Source: Lotus japonicus
Taxonomy: Eukaryota; Streptophyta; Magnoliopsida; Fabales; Fabaceae
NCBI RefSeq assembly: GCF_012489685.1
Contig: NC_080042.1
Coordinates: forward strand, 93,894,576 to 93,958,575
Length of the DNA: 64,000 nucleotides
Direction: 5' to 3'
Shown: positions 29,347 to 41,694 of the stretch, one piece after another
Layout of the letters: each line of letters starts with the position of its first letter
How positions within the stretch are numbered: position 1 is the first letter of the stretch
The notes under the pieces: model-generated
The model's input: the letters and a program-made list of their open reading frames with translations, nothing else
The model's database searches: none
Told to the model about the DNA's origin: nothing
Translations under genes and position numbers: made by a program

Positions 29347-30503
29347 TGTTAACACCAAAATTTACAGGTTTGGAAATTAATCATTGAGATATGATGTACA
29401 TGAATGCATGGCATGTTTCAGTGTAATTTCTGGCTAGTGCCAAATTATTGTGAAATATATATTGGTCGAAATATATGGTGTTAGCAAGAGTTACTCGAAA
29501 TTATATTTTGATAGAGCACTTCGAAACAATTGTACGATGTCAATTTAACTCATTGTTAAATTAGACTTCTTTGTTTCTTATTTTGATATATAAGCTTTGG
29601 CTTTATGATGCCAGATTTTAGTTGCCATTATGATATTAAGATGGGAATCGAAGGACATGGTATACTTGAGATCTTAAGCCAACGAGTTTGTGATTGGATT
29701 TAAACTTGGCATAAACAGTGTTGGTGAGAAGTGGTCGAATTTAGCTGGAGTATATTTCGACAAAGCTTTTGTCCTTCGATCAAGAGTATTTCGACTAAGA
29801 TTTCTAAGAGCTCGACAACTGCCTCGACCCAATGCAGAAATATAGAAGTGGTTGTTCAAGTGGAATGAAGGTGCAACTGACTTGAAGAAATAATGGGATT
29901 AACTGAAGATGGCAGTTAGCAAACGGAAGCTAGTGGAAGTTACCAGTGGCTATTAAAGTGGAGTAGAGGAAAATGTGGCAGTTAGTTACTGAAGATGCAA
30001 CATGGAGTGTGGCTTGGAAAATGGAAGTGGCTGCAAGTTATTGTTTTTGTACTTATGCCAAGTGTATGGCTCTAGTGTAGGGAGTTATTTTCTAAGATTT
30101 AATCTCTACCGTAGGATCTAGTGGCAGTTTCATTTCTCATTCTATAAGTAGAAAATCTGATTGTAAAATTACTCAGACTCACACAATTACTCAAAACTCT
30201 CAATGGATGCCTCCAAGTCTCATGTGACATATGGCTACAAAGAGACTAAGAGTGTGCTGTGATTCTCACCTTTAATTTTCAATGCAATGTTATTTCCTTT
30301 GCCATTTTGATTTCCTTTTACTTTCTGTTCTTCTTTTTTCCTTTCAATCTTCTACTCTTTTTTCCCCTTTGTTCATACCGTTCTTCACAAAAACCCAACC
30401 TTGACATTTAAAACGTCTTCACTAAAGAACCCAGAAAGGACTCCGAATCCGGTCCTTAAATTGCTTTTGGATTCTGTTTGTTTACCAAAATTCAGCGTAA
30501 ACA
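29347..30503 (+). repeat. Left LTR of the gag-only element
   Basis: Begins TGTTAACACCAAAATTTACA and ends CAGCGTAAACA, with TGTTAAC-type termini. It is matched by the right LTR almost base for base. Confidence 0.93.
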
Positions 30504-30797
30504 AATTGGCACACCTGGTGGGACCATTTTAGTGAAAACTAAGTTTTTTAGTGTCATTTATGGTCCAGTTCTGAATTTCAGTTATTGACATTATCTCGTT
30601 GATTTGATATATTGGTCTAAATTGACCATTTGATTTCAAGAATTGGTTTTTTAGAATTTAAAAAACCAATATCAAGAAGGCCAACGTATTGTGCTACTGT
30701 GCAACGAATTGAATTCTATTTGAGTTCAAATTGGAACTTGGCCACCAATTAGTATATTGATATTTTTCATTCAGGTAGTACTTAGAATTTTGTGAAA

Positions 30798-32276
30798 ATG
30801 TTTAATGGCAGAATGACAAATGATGTCATTTCTGAAAATTCTGGGCAAGGAGCAAATCAAAATGGTCAAGAACATACACAGTTCAACACATTGGGAATGA
30901 CCATGCCTTTGATTCAAAGTGGTTCATTGAATTTATTTCCATCAAATTCAACCACTGATATTGATTTACAATCAATTAGGCAACAAATTGATGAAAGTAG
31001 GTACAATATGGTGAGCATGTTGACACAACAGATGTCAACTATGCTTAATCCTCTCATTCAAAATACTCAACACTTGACTCGACAATTGTGTCGAATTGCT
31101 GATGTTTTTGGAGCACCGCCTTTGAACCAAGCGTTCCATCAAGTTCCTGATTATGGTCAAAGTGTGCCTCTAAGTTTTACTCAACATGAAGTTCAGAATT
31201 TTAGTCAAAATGAGCCTCAAAATTTGTCTCAAGATCAGAATTTTGGTCCAAACGAAGTTCTGAATGGACAAGAAAATTCAGTCGAAAAGCAGCCACATAA
31301 TTTTGATCAGAATTTAGACAACAATGTCTTAGTTAATCGAAATCAAAATGATTATGGGGGGCCACAAAATGTGGCCAATGCTGTCGAAGAAGTTCTAAAT
31401 CATCATGGTTTCAATGTTGGATATGTCAATCGTCCAAATTTCACGTCTCCGTTTTCTGAAGTAGTTCTTCAAGCAGAACTTCCAAGGGGAGGAAATGTTC
31501 CAAAAGTTACTAAATTTTCAGGAGACACAGGTGAATCAACTGTTGAGCATATTGCAAGGTATCAACTTGAAATTTGTGATCTTGCTAACAATGAACTGTT
31601 GAAAATGAAATATTTTCCAAGTTCCTTGACGAAAAATGCTTTCACTTGGTTTACTACTCTACCTCCTAATTCGATCCATAATTGGAATGAATTGGAGATG
31701 GCTTTTCATGAATAATTCTTTAGAGGAGAAACCAAAGTGTCATTAATGGACTTGGCTAATGTTAAGAGGCAACCGAATGAGCCAATAGATGACTACTTAA
31801 TTCGATTTAGGCATATGGAAACTAGATGTTCTACTCATGTGCCTGAATTCGAATTAGTAAAAATGGCTATTGGGGGCCTAGACTATTCGATCAAAAAGAA
31901 TTTGGTTAATGATGAGTTCATAGATATGATTCAATTGGCTGATAAGGTTAGAAGAGTAGAGAAACTAAGGCTTGAGAAATACAAGCCTGAAGAAGTTTTT
32001 CAAGGAGAAGAAAGTTCTTGCATAAGAGCCACTCAAAATTCTGAAATTGGTCAAGATGAAGTTGATCAATCTGATGAGGATAATGATAGTGATGAGAATG
32101 AAGTGAATATGGCTGAATTCAAGCCTAAGTCTCCTTATACTTATGAGGGTGAGAATAAGAGAAAAATTCCAGCAAAATCCTTTAGAGGATTGAAGACTAC
32201 AAGTGACTATCAGAGGGTTATGGTGAAAAGGAGCCAGAATTTGCCAAGGACCTCAAACCCAAAAGGGATTGGCTAA
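30798..32276 (+). pseudogene. Retrotransposon gag-like frame with one in-frame stop
   Basis: The frame from the ATG at 30798 runs about 305 codons to a TAA at 31713-31715. It then continues in the same phase for about 187 codons to 32276, so a single stop breaks an otherwise open frame. The first part is Gln/Asn-rich. The middle carries the retrotransposon gag motif, with KYFPSSLTKNAFTWFTTLPP, then WNELEMAFHE before the stop and NEPIDDYLIRFRHMETRC after it. The C-terminal part is acidic and Lys-rich. A CCHC zinc knuckle is not visible. No pol frame follows. The stop could be an inactivating mutation or a leaky stop; one change at this site alone cannot tell. Confidence 0.85.
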
Positions 32277-32795
32277 AGTACTAGCACCATAGTTTAAATT
32301 TCGGCATATTGCCGAAAAATGGCCTCTGTGGCCGAAATCAATGAGAAATAGTATGTCCCTTCAAAATCTTAATTAAGTGAATTTTTTCGACCAACACTGC
32401 TGCCAAGTTATTGTCAATGGTATGTAATTGGTCGAAAATATGTAGATGAGAGACTATTATAATTAGTGGAACCTTTTGCTGGGAAGGAATATTGAAGCTC
32501 CTTACTCGAAGCCATATGACAAAGTGGCAAACCAATAACCCATGTCTCAGAACTTCATTTATTTATTGGTCTCAGTGTTGAGATGTCCTTCGAATGGCAA
32601 TGAGCTTTTGAATTTATCTTGGCAGTATTACTAACCCAATATTTCGACCAATACTTGTGGAGGTACACAATTGAAAATTGGCAGCAGCCAAAATGCGATT
32701 GCAAAAGGCCATGAACTATTTAGTTAATTTTGGTGATATAACTCAAAATGTTATTCCTCTCACTTCATTCGAGAAACAACATTTTGGGGGGCCTC

Positions 32796-33951
32796 TGTTA
32801 ACACCAAAATTTACAGGTTTGGAAATTAATCATTGAGATATGATGTACATGAATGCATGACATGTTTCAGTGTAATTTCTGGCTAGTGCCAAATTATTGT
32901 GAAATATATATTGGTCGAAATATATGGTGTTAGCAAGAGTTACTCGAAATTATATTTTGATAGAGCACTTCGAAACAATTGTACGAAGTCAATTTAACTC
33001 ATTGTTAAATTAGACTTCTTTGTTTCTTATTTTGATATATAAGCTTTGGCTTTATGATGCCAGATTTTAGTTGCCATTATGATATTAAGATGGGAATCGA
33101 AGGATATGGTATACTTGAGATCTTAAGCCAACGAGTTTGTGATTGGATTTAAACTTGGCATAAACAGTGTTGGTGAGAAGTGGTCGAATTTAGCTGGAGT
33201 ATATTTCGACAAAGCTTTTGTCCTTCGATCAAGAGTATTTCGACTAAGATTTCTAAGAGCTCGACAACTGCCTCGACCCAATGCAGAAATATAGAAGTGG
33301 TTGTTCAAGTGGAATGAAGGTGCACCTGACTTGAAGAAATAATGGGATTAACTGAAGATGGCAGTTAACAAATGGAAGCTAGTGGAAGTTACCAGTGGCT
33401 ATTAAAGTGGAGTAGAGGAAAATGTGGCAGTTAGTTACTGAAGATGCAACATGGAGTGTGGCTTGGAAAATGGAAGTGGCTGCAAGTTATTGTTTTTGTA
33501 CTTATGTCAAGTGTATGGCTCTAGTGTAGGGAGTTATTTTCTAAGATTTAATCTCTACCGTATGATCTAGTGGCAGTTTCATTTCTCATTCTATATGTTT
33601 CAATCTGATTGTAAAATTACTCAGACTCACACAATTACTCAAAACTCTCAATGGATGCCTCCAAGTCTCATGTGACATATGGCTACAAAGAGTCTAAGAG
33701 TGTGCTGTGATTCTCACCTTTAATTTTCAATGCAATGTTATTTCCTTTGCCATTTTGATTTCCTTTTACTTTCTGTTCTTCTTTTTTCCTTTCAATCTTC
33801 TACTCTTTTTTCCCCTTTGTTCATACCGTTCTTCACAAAAACCCAACCTTGACATTTAAAACGTCTTCACTAAAGAACCCAGAAAGGACTCCGAATCCGG
33901 TCCTTAAATTTCTTTTGGATTCTGTTTGTTTACCAAAATTCAGCGTAAACA
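32796..33951 (+). repeat. Right LTR of the gag-only element
   Basis: A direct copy of the left LTR. By eye I count about ten scattered single-base differences and one short cluster near 33592-33603, in roughly 1157 bp. Confidence 0.93.
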
Positions 33952-33956
33952 GGTTG

Positions 33957-34517
33957 TGGTGAAGAAGATATCATATTATCTGATGAAGTGAAGACTGACA
34001 TACTACGAGATAAATTAGACTCTGTTCCTATTCCTTATCATGTAGAAGCTTGAATATTTAAACTGTATGACTGCGATTAAGTGCTTCTCGATTAATTTAT
34101 TAGGTAAGGATAACCCATATGCAAATTAATTTATTTGTTTCTTAATACGTCAATAACAGCTACGCGTACAGGGATTTTTTTATTTATTTAGCAAGAACTA
34201 CAGGAAAAGATAAAAGTAAAAATTAGTCTACTGTTTCGTTATTACTTTTATTTAATTTGTTTTTCTGGATTATTTTGAAATTTTAAAACGAGCACCGCTA
34301 TAGGGTACGAGAGAGAGAGGCACGATGAGACACGAGCTGATGTGGACACTAAACAGTGAAGCACTGAACTCTTTTAATTTACAATTTTGCCACTGTTCCC
34401 AATTCCTCTCTCCAACCCCAATTTTCTCATTCCTTGTTCCTTGTTCACTCAGAAAACCCCAACCGCATCTGCTATTTCCTACAAAAATCGAATCTTTTCT
34501 CCAATTCAAGCTTCCAT
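33957..34517. other. Intergenic flank before the PTP exon remnant
   Basis: AT-rich DNA with a short GA repeat near 34307-34318. The frames around 34325-34517 lead into the phosphatase-like exon but show no recognisable domain of their own. Confidence 0.4.
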
Positions 34518-34601
34518 GGAGTATTCACTGACTTGGTCAAGAGAAAGGGTCTCGATTCCAAGTTCAAAATCGATTCTGCTGGCACAATTGGTTACCACGA
34601 G
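34518..34601 (+). pseudogene. Orphan exon of a low-molecular-weight protein tyrosine phosphatase
   Basis: Twenty-eight codons read GVFTDLVKRKGLDSKF followed by KIDSAGTIGYHE, then a GTGGGT donor-like site. In plant LMW-PTPs this segment directly follows the catalytic loop (CxGNICRSPAAE). Here the loop with the catalytic Cys and Arg is not upstream, and the next exons (DPRM..., the general-acid Asp region) are not found downstream before 37 kb. The fragment therefore cannot make an active phosphatase. It is most likely a duplicated or transposon-captured piece of a functional gene elsewhere. An unusual gene with distant exons is less likely. Confidence 0.75.
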
Positions 34602-35829
34602 GTGGGTATTTCTATAAGCATTCTTATATCAAGAAAAAGCTCATTTTGTTGGGGAAATATCAATTTTTTAGCCTTCTATGTGGAACCCAGAAACTTATTA
34701 CCCATCTTGTTCTTCAATTTCTTCCTCAATCTCTCCCTCACCCAACTCCAAATCTGAGGAGGTTAGTTACTTTACAGATAAAACCCAAGAAAACAAGGGT
34801 GGAAGTTAGCTACTTTGCAGTGCCTGCTTGTGCCATAAAGCAGTTCTGTTGATTGTGGGGATTTGGTGTTACATGGATGGTGTGGTGAATCAAAAGGGTT
34901 GGAATGGATTGAATGTTCAGGGGATTTTGCATTGAGAACTCAGTTCTTTTATTTTTATTTTAAAAATGTCAATTTTTTTATCTCGTGCGTGGTCGTGCGT
35001 CTAATGGCTCGTGCCTTCTATCATTTTCCTTTTAAAACATGGAATAATTTTTTTTTGGTCGAAAAACATGGAATAATTAAAGTAGTATGTAGGAGAATGA
35101 CAGGAAGATTTATAGGGCCATGATAACAAAGACTCTCACAGTTATTTGGGCCCTACATTAAAAGCCTTTCACGCACACTGGCTGCTGACAAACACAAAAA
35201 ACCACATGCTCAAAGTTCTATAAGCAAAAAAAAAAAAAGAACATAATGGCTTGCAGGATTTTCTGCATACCGAACTATCAATCTGAAGATGAGTGAAAAT
35301 GAAGTGTTTAACATAATATTAGTGTTAATTGAAACTTAATGATTTGGAAGCTAGTTCTATGTTTCGGTTGTGATTAACACCTTCACCACCCCAACTCGCA
35401 CCCCATTTTTAAAAGGGAGAAACTTATATCAAGTTCCTTAAATCCATTTCATCAAGTTTATCAATCATGTGATAACACATGTGCAACTATTTCTAAACAT
35501 AAATGTCTTTTATTAAGAATTTATTGTCAAAATTTAAAAAATTACACATAAACTTGATGGAATGAGGTAAAAAAACCCAAAAATATCTCTCCTCTTACTT
35601 CAACATCTCCCCTTCAACCCCCATCTCTCAACACACCGAACATCTCTTCCAACCATTTTCCCTGACCATCATACTACTAAAGTTTTTTTTTTTTTTCTTT
35701 TTATAACACAAGGGGGCATAAGCCCAAAGCTATCAAATTTTCAAGCCACCAGATTTTAATTCTCGATATGTTCATAACATAAATGTGTATCAGATTTTTT
35801 ATCTTGGAAAACAACAGTATTGATATATA
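34602..35829. other. Intergenic, no supported gene
   Basis: Short open frames are present near 34646-35123 but none has recognisable similarity. Poly(A) and poly(T) tracts lie near 35227-35239 and 35679-35698. Confidence 0.45.
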
Positions 35830-35992
35830 CACACTTCATTCTTAAAACACTTCATTTCCACATCTTTTTGTTTTTATCTCTCTCAATCTCTCATTTTACC
35901 ATCAATCACATCTCATACTTTATCTCTCTTGCTTTTTTCTTTTTTCCTATCTCTCTCCTCATTCCACTTCTTCCACCTTAAAGGGAAGTGTG
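35830..35992 (-). mobile_element. Purine-rich MITE, opposite orientation
   Basis: Perfect 8-bp termini CACACTTC and GAAGTGTG, flanked by TA on both sides. The + strand is pyrimidine-rich, and its complement matches the copy at 27842-27998 over most of its length, including the GAGAGAGATAGGAAAAAA word. Confidence 0.65.
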
Positions 35993-37753
35993 TAGGTAAC
36001 ATTATTCGGAAAACAATGACATCGAATCTTTTAAAAATTTCTACTGACATGATAGGTGTGATTTGGGGTGAGTGCCTATAATATAACCACCCCCTCTCTG
36101 TTTCTTAACTTTTTTTAACTGTACCTTAAAAAGAGCGTGGAAATCATGATTGGACCATCAAGCAGTAAAATATAATTCAACCCATCAAACAGGGCAGAGC
36201 CTTTTGAAAAGGCTGCAAAGCTTGGCTCAAACAAATTGACAATGCATACAAGTACCATAACTTAAGTGTATGCCAGGACAAAAAGGCTCTCCAACCCATA
36301 AAACAAAAGATTTAAAAACAAACATTTCAATGAGTTTGATGGTGAAAGGAGTGTGAGGCCTCTGTACAATTGTTCGTTTAATGCCAGCACCATGTGATGA
36401 TAGCAGCTACAACCCTTTCCTCTCTCCTCTTCACCCCACATGTGGACCTTCCACTCACCAATACCGGACAAACTCTATTGACTATTCTTTTAACTTTTAC
36501 CATTTGCAATTACTCTTTTTCTACCCCTGCTAGTATAATAAATCACTAGTTTTAGTTCAATACTGAACTAGGACTATATTGAATATGGTTAGTTTGGAAC
36601 GACTTCAATAGATTACAACATCTATGTGTGATCATGCAAGTACTTTCATTCCAATTCTTGTTCATAAGAAGAGTTATTTTCATTTTTTTTTACCTAAAAG
36701 TGATGTAACTTCTCTTTGCACTATTGTCAAATGAATATCCAAACATAACCTAAAGGGTACTATTATCAACAAATTATTCAGGAATATTTGCATAGATTAG
36801 TCAAAAATAAGTATTTAACAAGATGACAATTGATTTAACAAAATGAACAACCAACCATCTAATAGTAGCATGTTTAGTTCCATGGTGCAATGTTCTAAAA
36901 TCATTTCTGATAAGAAGCTATATAAGTCTGAACTTTTGAGTAAACATATCTTAGATTATGTGCAAATCGCAAAACCAAACACGCACTACAAGCATGTTAT
37001 ATTTTCTATATGATTAGCTAATAAGCAATAATGAAATAAATTTACACCTCCCTAAACGCAGACAGAAGCACCAGAAAATAGCAATAATGATAGTTGGAAA
37101 GGTTGTATGTATTAAAATAAAGTAAAACAACAATATTTGGTTCTGCCTAGTTAGGTGAAACACACCTATAGATAATTCAGGTGAAGGAGTAAAACAATTA
37201 AAGGAAAGGAGGAAAAGGAAACTACTCTTATAAAACTAATGTCTGTCCATGTATGCATTATGTATAGCTTGCTGTTAGTAGTATGTATTGATGATGGTGG
37301 TGGTGACCTCATTTGATTCTTCTCTAGCATCTATACTCCTTCAACCTAGTTGTATTTGGCTATACATCTGGAAGATCTTTTTTCTTCTATATGCTTCTTC
37401 TATAAACCTGCATAAAAACAAAGAAGCAACAAGAGAAAATTCATTTAATGAAAGAGGCACTCAATTAACAGATCACAAGCAAATTCTGAGACGATTTTTA
37501 CCTGTAAAGAACTAGCAAAAGAATTTAAAATAGAAAAAAAAAAAAAAAAAGGAAAATGAAACCTTACCCTAATGTAAATGATTCCCCCTGTTGCCACTTC
37601 TATTCTTTTTACCTACAACCCAAAATCTTGATATGCAGAATGGAACCTAAGAAATAAAGAATCAAACTTGTAAGCAGAATTCATCCACATTCATTATGCA
37701 GGAAAGAACAACACGCAGATTGCAATCAGAAGTACCTTGAATTGTAAGGGAAA
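35993..37753. other. Intergenic and 3' flank of the CCCH gene
   Basis: No gene could be supported. A poly(A) tract of about 18 bases lies at about 37533-37550. A 69-codon minus frame at 36262-36471 has no recognised similarity. Confidence 0.45.
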
Positions 37754-40700
37754 CTAACAGGAAGCCACATCACTAGAAGCGGTTGTTGATTCTAAATTGT
37801 TACGAGTAGATGAGCTAGTAGAAAATTCAGCACTCTCCTTGACCTCTGTCAATGTAGAGAAGTCAGACATATAATCTCCAGCTGCTTTTGTTGGTGAAGC
37901 AAAGAGACTATCAGGAAGGGCCTGCTCCACACTTCTCATGCACGAAGAAATAAGAATACAACATCAGAAAACTTGAGATCAAATACACAAATCATTCAGA
38001 AATGTAAAATGAAAATGGGGAACAGCCTCAAAACTTGTACCACCCTCCAAAAGAAATAATAAGATCTGATACAAATTCAAGCTCCATATACCTCTTACTG
38101 AGATCTGTGACTTCTGCATTCAGACTATCCTTGATATTCTCACCCTCAGTATCATCAATGCAAGCTGGATCAACTTCTTTTTGTGGCTGCTGCTGCTCAG
38201 AAGCAGTTTCTAAAGAATTGGTAGAAGTGAGGCCGCCACTGTATCCTGCAATGAAAAGCATATCAACATTGTAAACTGCCTAATCATGTTTGCTAGAACC
38301 ATACAGACTCTATCATTGATTGACTAACCTGTAATATCTCCTATATCAGAAGAAAGGCCTGCACTGATAACATGACTAGAAAGTGGATGGGGAAAGGCAA
38401 ACGGAGCACCAACGGAGAAGCTGCGTTGATGGTGAATGGGATTATTCTTCAAGTCTGAAAGCTGCAGACTCTTCATCCTTCTTTCTTGGAATTCAAGCGC
38501 TTGCTGCAATTCAGCCTCCTCCTCATATTTTCGCCTCAATAAGATATCATGTGGATTATATAACACTCTTTGTCCTGCATAAAACAGGTTTTATGAGAAC
38601 AAGATGGAAGCAGCACGAGAGGAAGTGGCAGTGCTCGAGAGGAAAGAGCAAATGCATAGCAACTATTTTAAGCACACACGGTCTCCAAAAAACCAAGTAG
38701 AACCAAAATTCCAAGATGAGAAATTTGATTACCAAGATGGAAATCATAAGGCTCTTTCGAGTCAAACGCAGAGGGACTTAGAGGAAAAAAATCTCCCCTC
38801 TCTAATTGCTGTTGTTGATGCTGTTGTCTTCTGCATACATCAGCCAGATAATATTAATTGAGGAATAGCAAAATATAAACCAAACAACAACATGATGCCG
38901 ACTTACTTATCAGGAACTTTTCCCTTCTCCTTGTAGGGTTTGACAAGTACACGAGAATCACAGATAAAATGAGGATTCCCTTTGGATAAAATCAGCCTAA
39001 CTGTCTCTGGATAGACGAAGGTAACAAACCCAAACATACGCTTTTGCTGGTAAGGAATTCTCACATCTTGTACAGGTCCAAATTTGCTTCAAATGAACAA
39101 AAGCAGCTATTAGTGAAATCCCTCAATTTGGATTAGAATGTGTTGCACATGAATATGTACACTCACAATAGGAACTTGCATGCAAACATATCACAAGACA
39201 AAAGTAGATCATTAGAGATCCTGATTCCGAAGTTAATTCCTAAACCGTACTTGATAATATTTACAAAAAAATGTTCCCCTACATGCCATAAGGACCACAT
39301 TATCACTAAGAACACTTAACCTTAATCAATAGAACAATGCATGGCTGTCTTTAAAGTATAATAACCTTCAGAGGCCACAATTCCTACGGCACTGTCACAA
39401 ACGGTTTAAATTGCAAACATGCTTCCATCCACCCTTCGCTACCACTTTCAAAAATGAATAAAAGTAAATCCCATCATTGTTACAAAAGAGTTGTCTGTGA
39501 GGTCCTGGGATGCCGTGCATCGTCAGGTGGACATTACTCACAAAGTCATAATAAGGCAATAGTATAACTGTAAAATTATGACACCTAACCTTTATATCAA
39601 TGTTTTGTTTCTGAAAAGCACTTCTCGAGGTTTCTTTCAAAAGGAGAATGATTTTTGTGATCTTACCAATGAGAGAGATCTTTCATACATTGAAACTGAA
39701 ACATAGACTACTTCACACATACTTTCTTAAGACAGACTATATCAAACCAAGGTAGTAGATTTATAGTTTCAAGAGACCATACTAATCAGTAATTAGCATG
39801 ATCAAAGTCCTTTGATTCAGATATAGATTGTCCGTTGAAGTAGATTTTCCCTATGACAAATCAATAGACATTGGTAAGAGAGACTCGTAACCTATGTTAA
39901 CTGGGATATATATTCTGTATAACGGATAGTCCGATAGAAGATTCCAATTAAGACTAGCAAGTAGCAATATATACGAAATCAGCATTGGCAAGGACTATAA
40001 GTATAAACTATGAACTTCATTACTTTCCAAACTTCTTAACAAGAGAAATTAAGACATTTTATCTTTAATGGAAAGCATATATTGAGATGATACCTGGAAA
40101 TGCACAGGACTAACCAGGTCTCCTCATGGGAGACATACACATCATGCTATGCAAAGTTAATTGCATATTAAAAAAACATATATTCAGCATGTTCGAAATA
40201 AAACATATGATTTGGAAGTGAAGTTATTTTTATACAGTAACAACATAAACACTGGCCTTAATCACCAAGCAAGCTCAAATCAATCAAGTATGGCGGACGG
40301 CACACTATCACACTACTTCAGTAATAAGTCAGGAACAATATCAGAGGCAATAAAAATCCATTTATGGTGTGTGCAGATAAAATCGTGGAAAACGGCTGCG
40401 AACAATAATGTCATATAACTCCAGAATTTTCACAGGCACTGCATTAATGTGTTGTTTGTAGCATGTTCTACCTGAAGTACTCAGAAACATCCTCATCTTT
40501 GAATGTGCTTTCAGCGGGAAATGTCAAATAAATCTGTCGCGACGCGGAATTGGTCTTTTCCCCCGAAAACATTGCTAGAAAGTCATTCCTTTCCATCCTT
40601 CCCCGGCTAAAGTTACAAAATTCCTCGCCCATATTGAAAGCTGATGCAGCAGCAGCCACTCTGAAATGCAAGACAAACATACAACACCAAAATATCACTT

Positions 40701-41694
40701 TGCAATTTGCAACCAAAAAGAGGTAAAAAAATTAAAAATTAAACAAAACTAAATCTCTACTAAACCTTTGGGGATCATTTTGCTGCTGCATCAAAAAATC
40801 AATGTACTTGTCATGTGAGGATGGTGAAGTTCCAGCCACTAACTGCGATGCAGCCAACAATCTTTGATGCTGAGCAACCTTGAACCTCAAAAGCTCCTCA
40901 CGCCTCATCAGCTCTCCCGGGGAACCAACAATGGCACTAGCATCTGGTGTATCAGGCAAAGCAACATGAACGAACTTGCAATTGGAGCCATTTTTACAGA
41001 ACCCTCTTGCAAAGTAAAGGCATGGCTTAAAACCAATTCCTGAACCACCGCCGCCACCACCTTCCTCACACCCAAAACAAGCATCACTAGCAGAGAAGCT
41101 CCTTCTGTGAAAATGAGCATCACCATTGTTGACAGAATGCCAATTGGGCCCCCCAATACCCGGTTCAAGATGTGGATCGAACGCATCATCGTTGTTAGAG
41201 GGTTCATTGAGAAACGGGAAGAACTCATTCACTTGCTGCTCATCAACAAGATCAACATCACCGTTGTTGACACGGGGTTGAAACGAAGAAGCAGCACGGA
41301 TGTTCTCATAGGAGAGTAGAGAACTCGAAGTTGGACTAATGGGGTGGTTTTTGGGTAACCCAGAGAGTGAAAACGGGTTTCTGGAGAAGTCAAAGCCATT
41401 GGTGGGGGTGGGGATTCTAGGGGAAACCTTTGAAAACGGGTTGAATGGGTTGTTGTTGGTGGTAGAAATGGGTCTTGCGGCGGTGGAGGGAGAGGAAGGG
41501 GTTAAGGTTAAACCGAGGTGGGTCTTAACCCTGGGAATGATGGTGTGCAAAACAGGGTCAGGGCTACAAGCTAAACGCAAGAGTTCAGAGTCTTCAAGGT
41601 TCATGAGGAGATAACCCATGATTTTGGAAGCGTTTTCAGGTTCAATGTTTTTGATTCTTGAGAGGACCACATTGGTGGCTTCAAAAGAACCCAT
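37754..41694 (-). CDS. CCCH zinc finger and RRM protein (C3H46/53/55-like)
   Basis: A predicted RNA-binding protein of the plant CCCH plus RRM family, whose members are thought to act in mRNA regulation. Seven exons, 41694-40766, 40660-40472, 39086-38907, 38830-38733, 38574-38329, 38245-38092 and 37934-37754, give 658 aa. An N-terminal [20 protein letters not shown] block, shared by the family, is followed by a low-complexity Pro/Ser/Asn region. One CCCH finger has spacing C-X7-C-X5-C-X3-H (C225, C233, C239, H243). An RRM spans about 350-425, with IYLTFP as RNP2 and KRMFGFVTF as RNP1. A Gln-rich stretch, a coiled [18 protein letters not shown] helix and an acidic Ser-rich tail follow. The start MGSFEAT matches family N-termini; an in-frame ATG at 41739 would add only a basic extension. 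The splice into the last exon (acceptor ATGAG) is the least certain. Confidence 0.88.

Larger units (their letters stand above)
29347..33951 (+). mobile_element. Complete gag-only LTR retrotransposon (TR-GAG-like), gypsy-type
   Basis: A 4605-bp element bounded by two direct LTRs of about 1157 bp, with target-site duplication GGTTG at 29342-29346 and 33952-33956. After the left LTR is TTGGCACACCTGGTGGGACC, in the position and style of a plant gypsy primer-binding site. Just before the right LTR is the polypurine tract TTTTGGGGGG. The 2.3-kb interior carries one gag-like frame with a premature stop and no recognisable protease, reverse transcriptase, RNase H or integrase. This is the layout of non-autonomous TR-GAG elements. 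The LTRs are nearly identical, which implies a recent insertion. Confidence 0.92.

Noticed and set aside
34640..34690. FCWGNIN, resembling a decayed LMW-PTP catalytic loop
   Set aside because: It lies downstream of the segment it should precede and lacks the CX5R spacing; probably chance.
36262..36471. 69-codon minus frame as a small protein gene
   Set aside because: No recognisable similarity, signal or domain, and no splice context.
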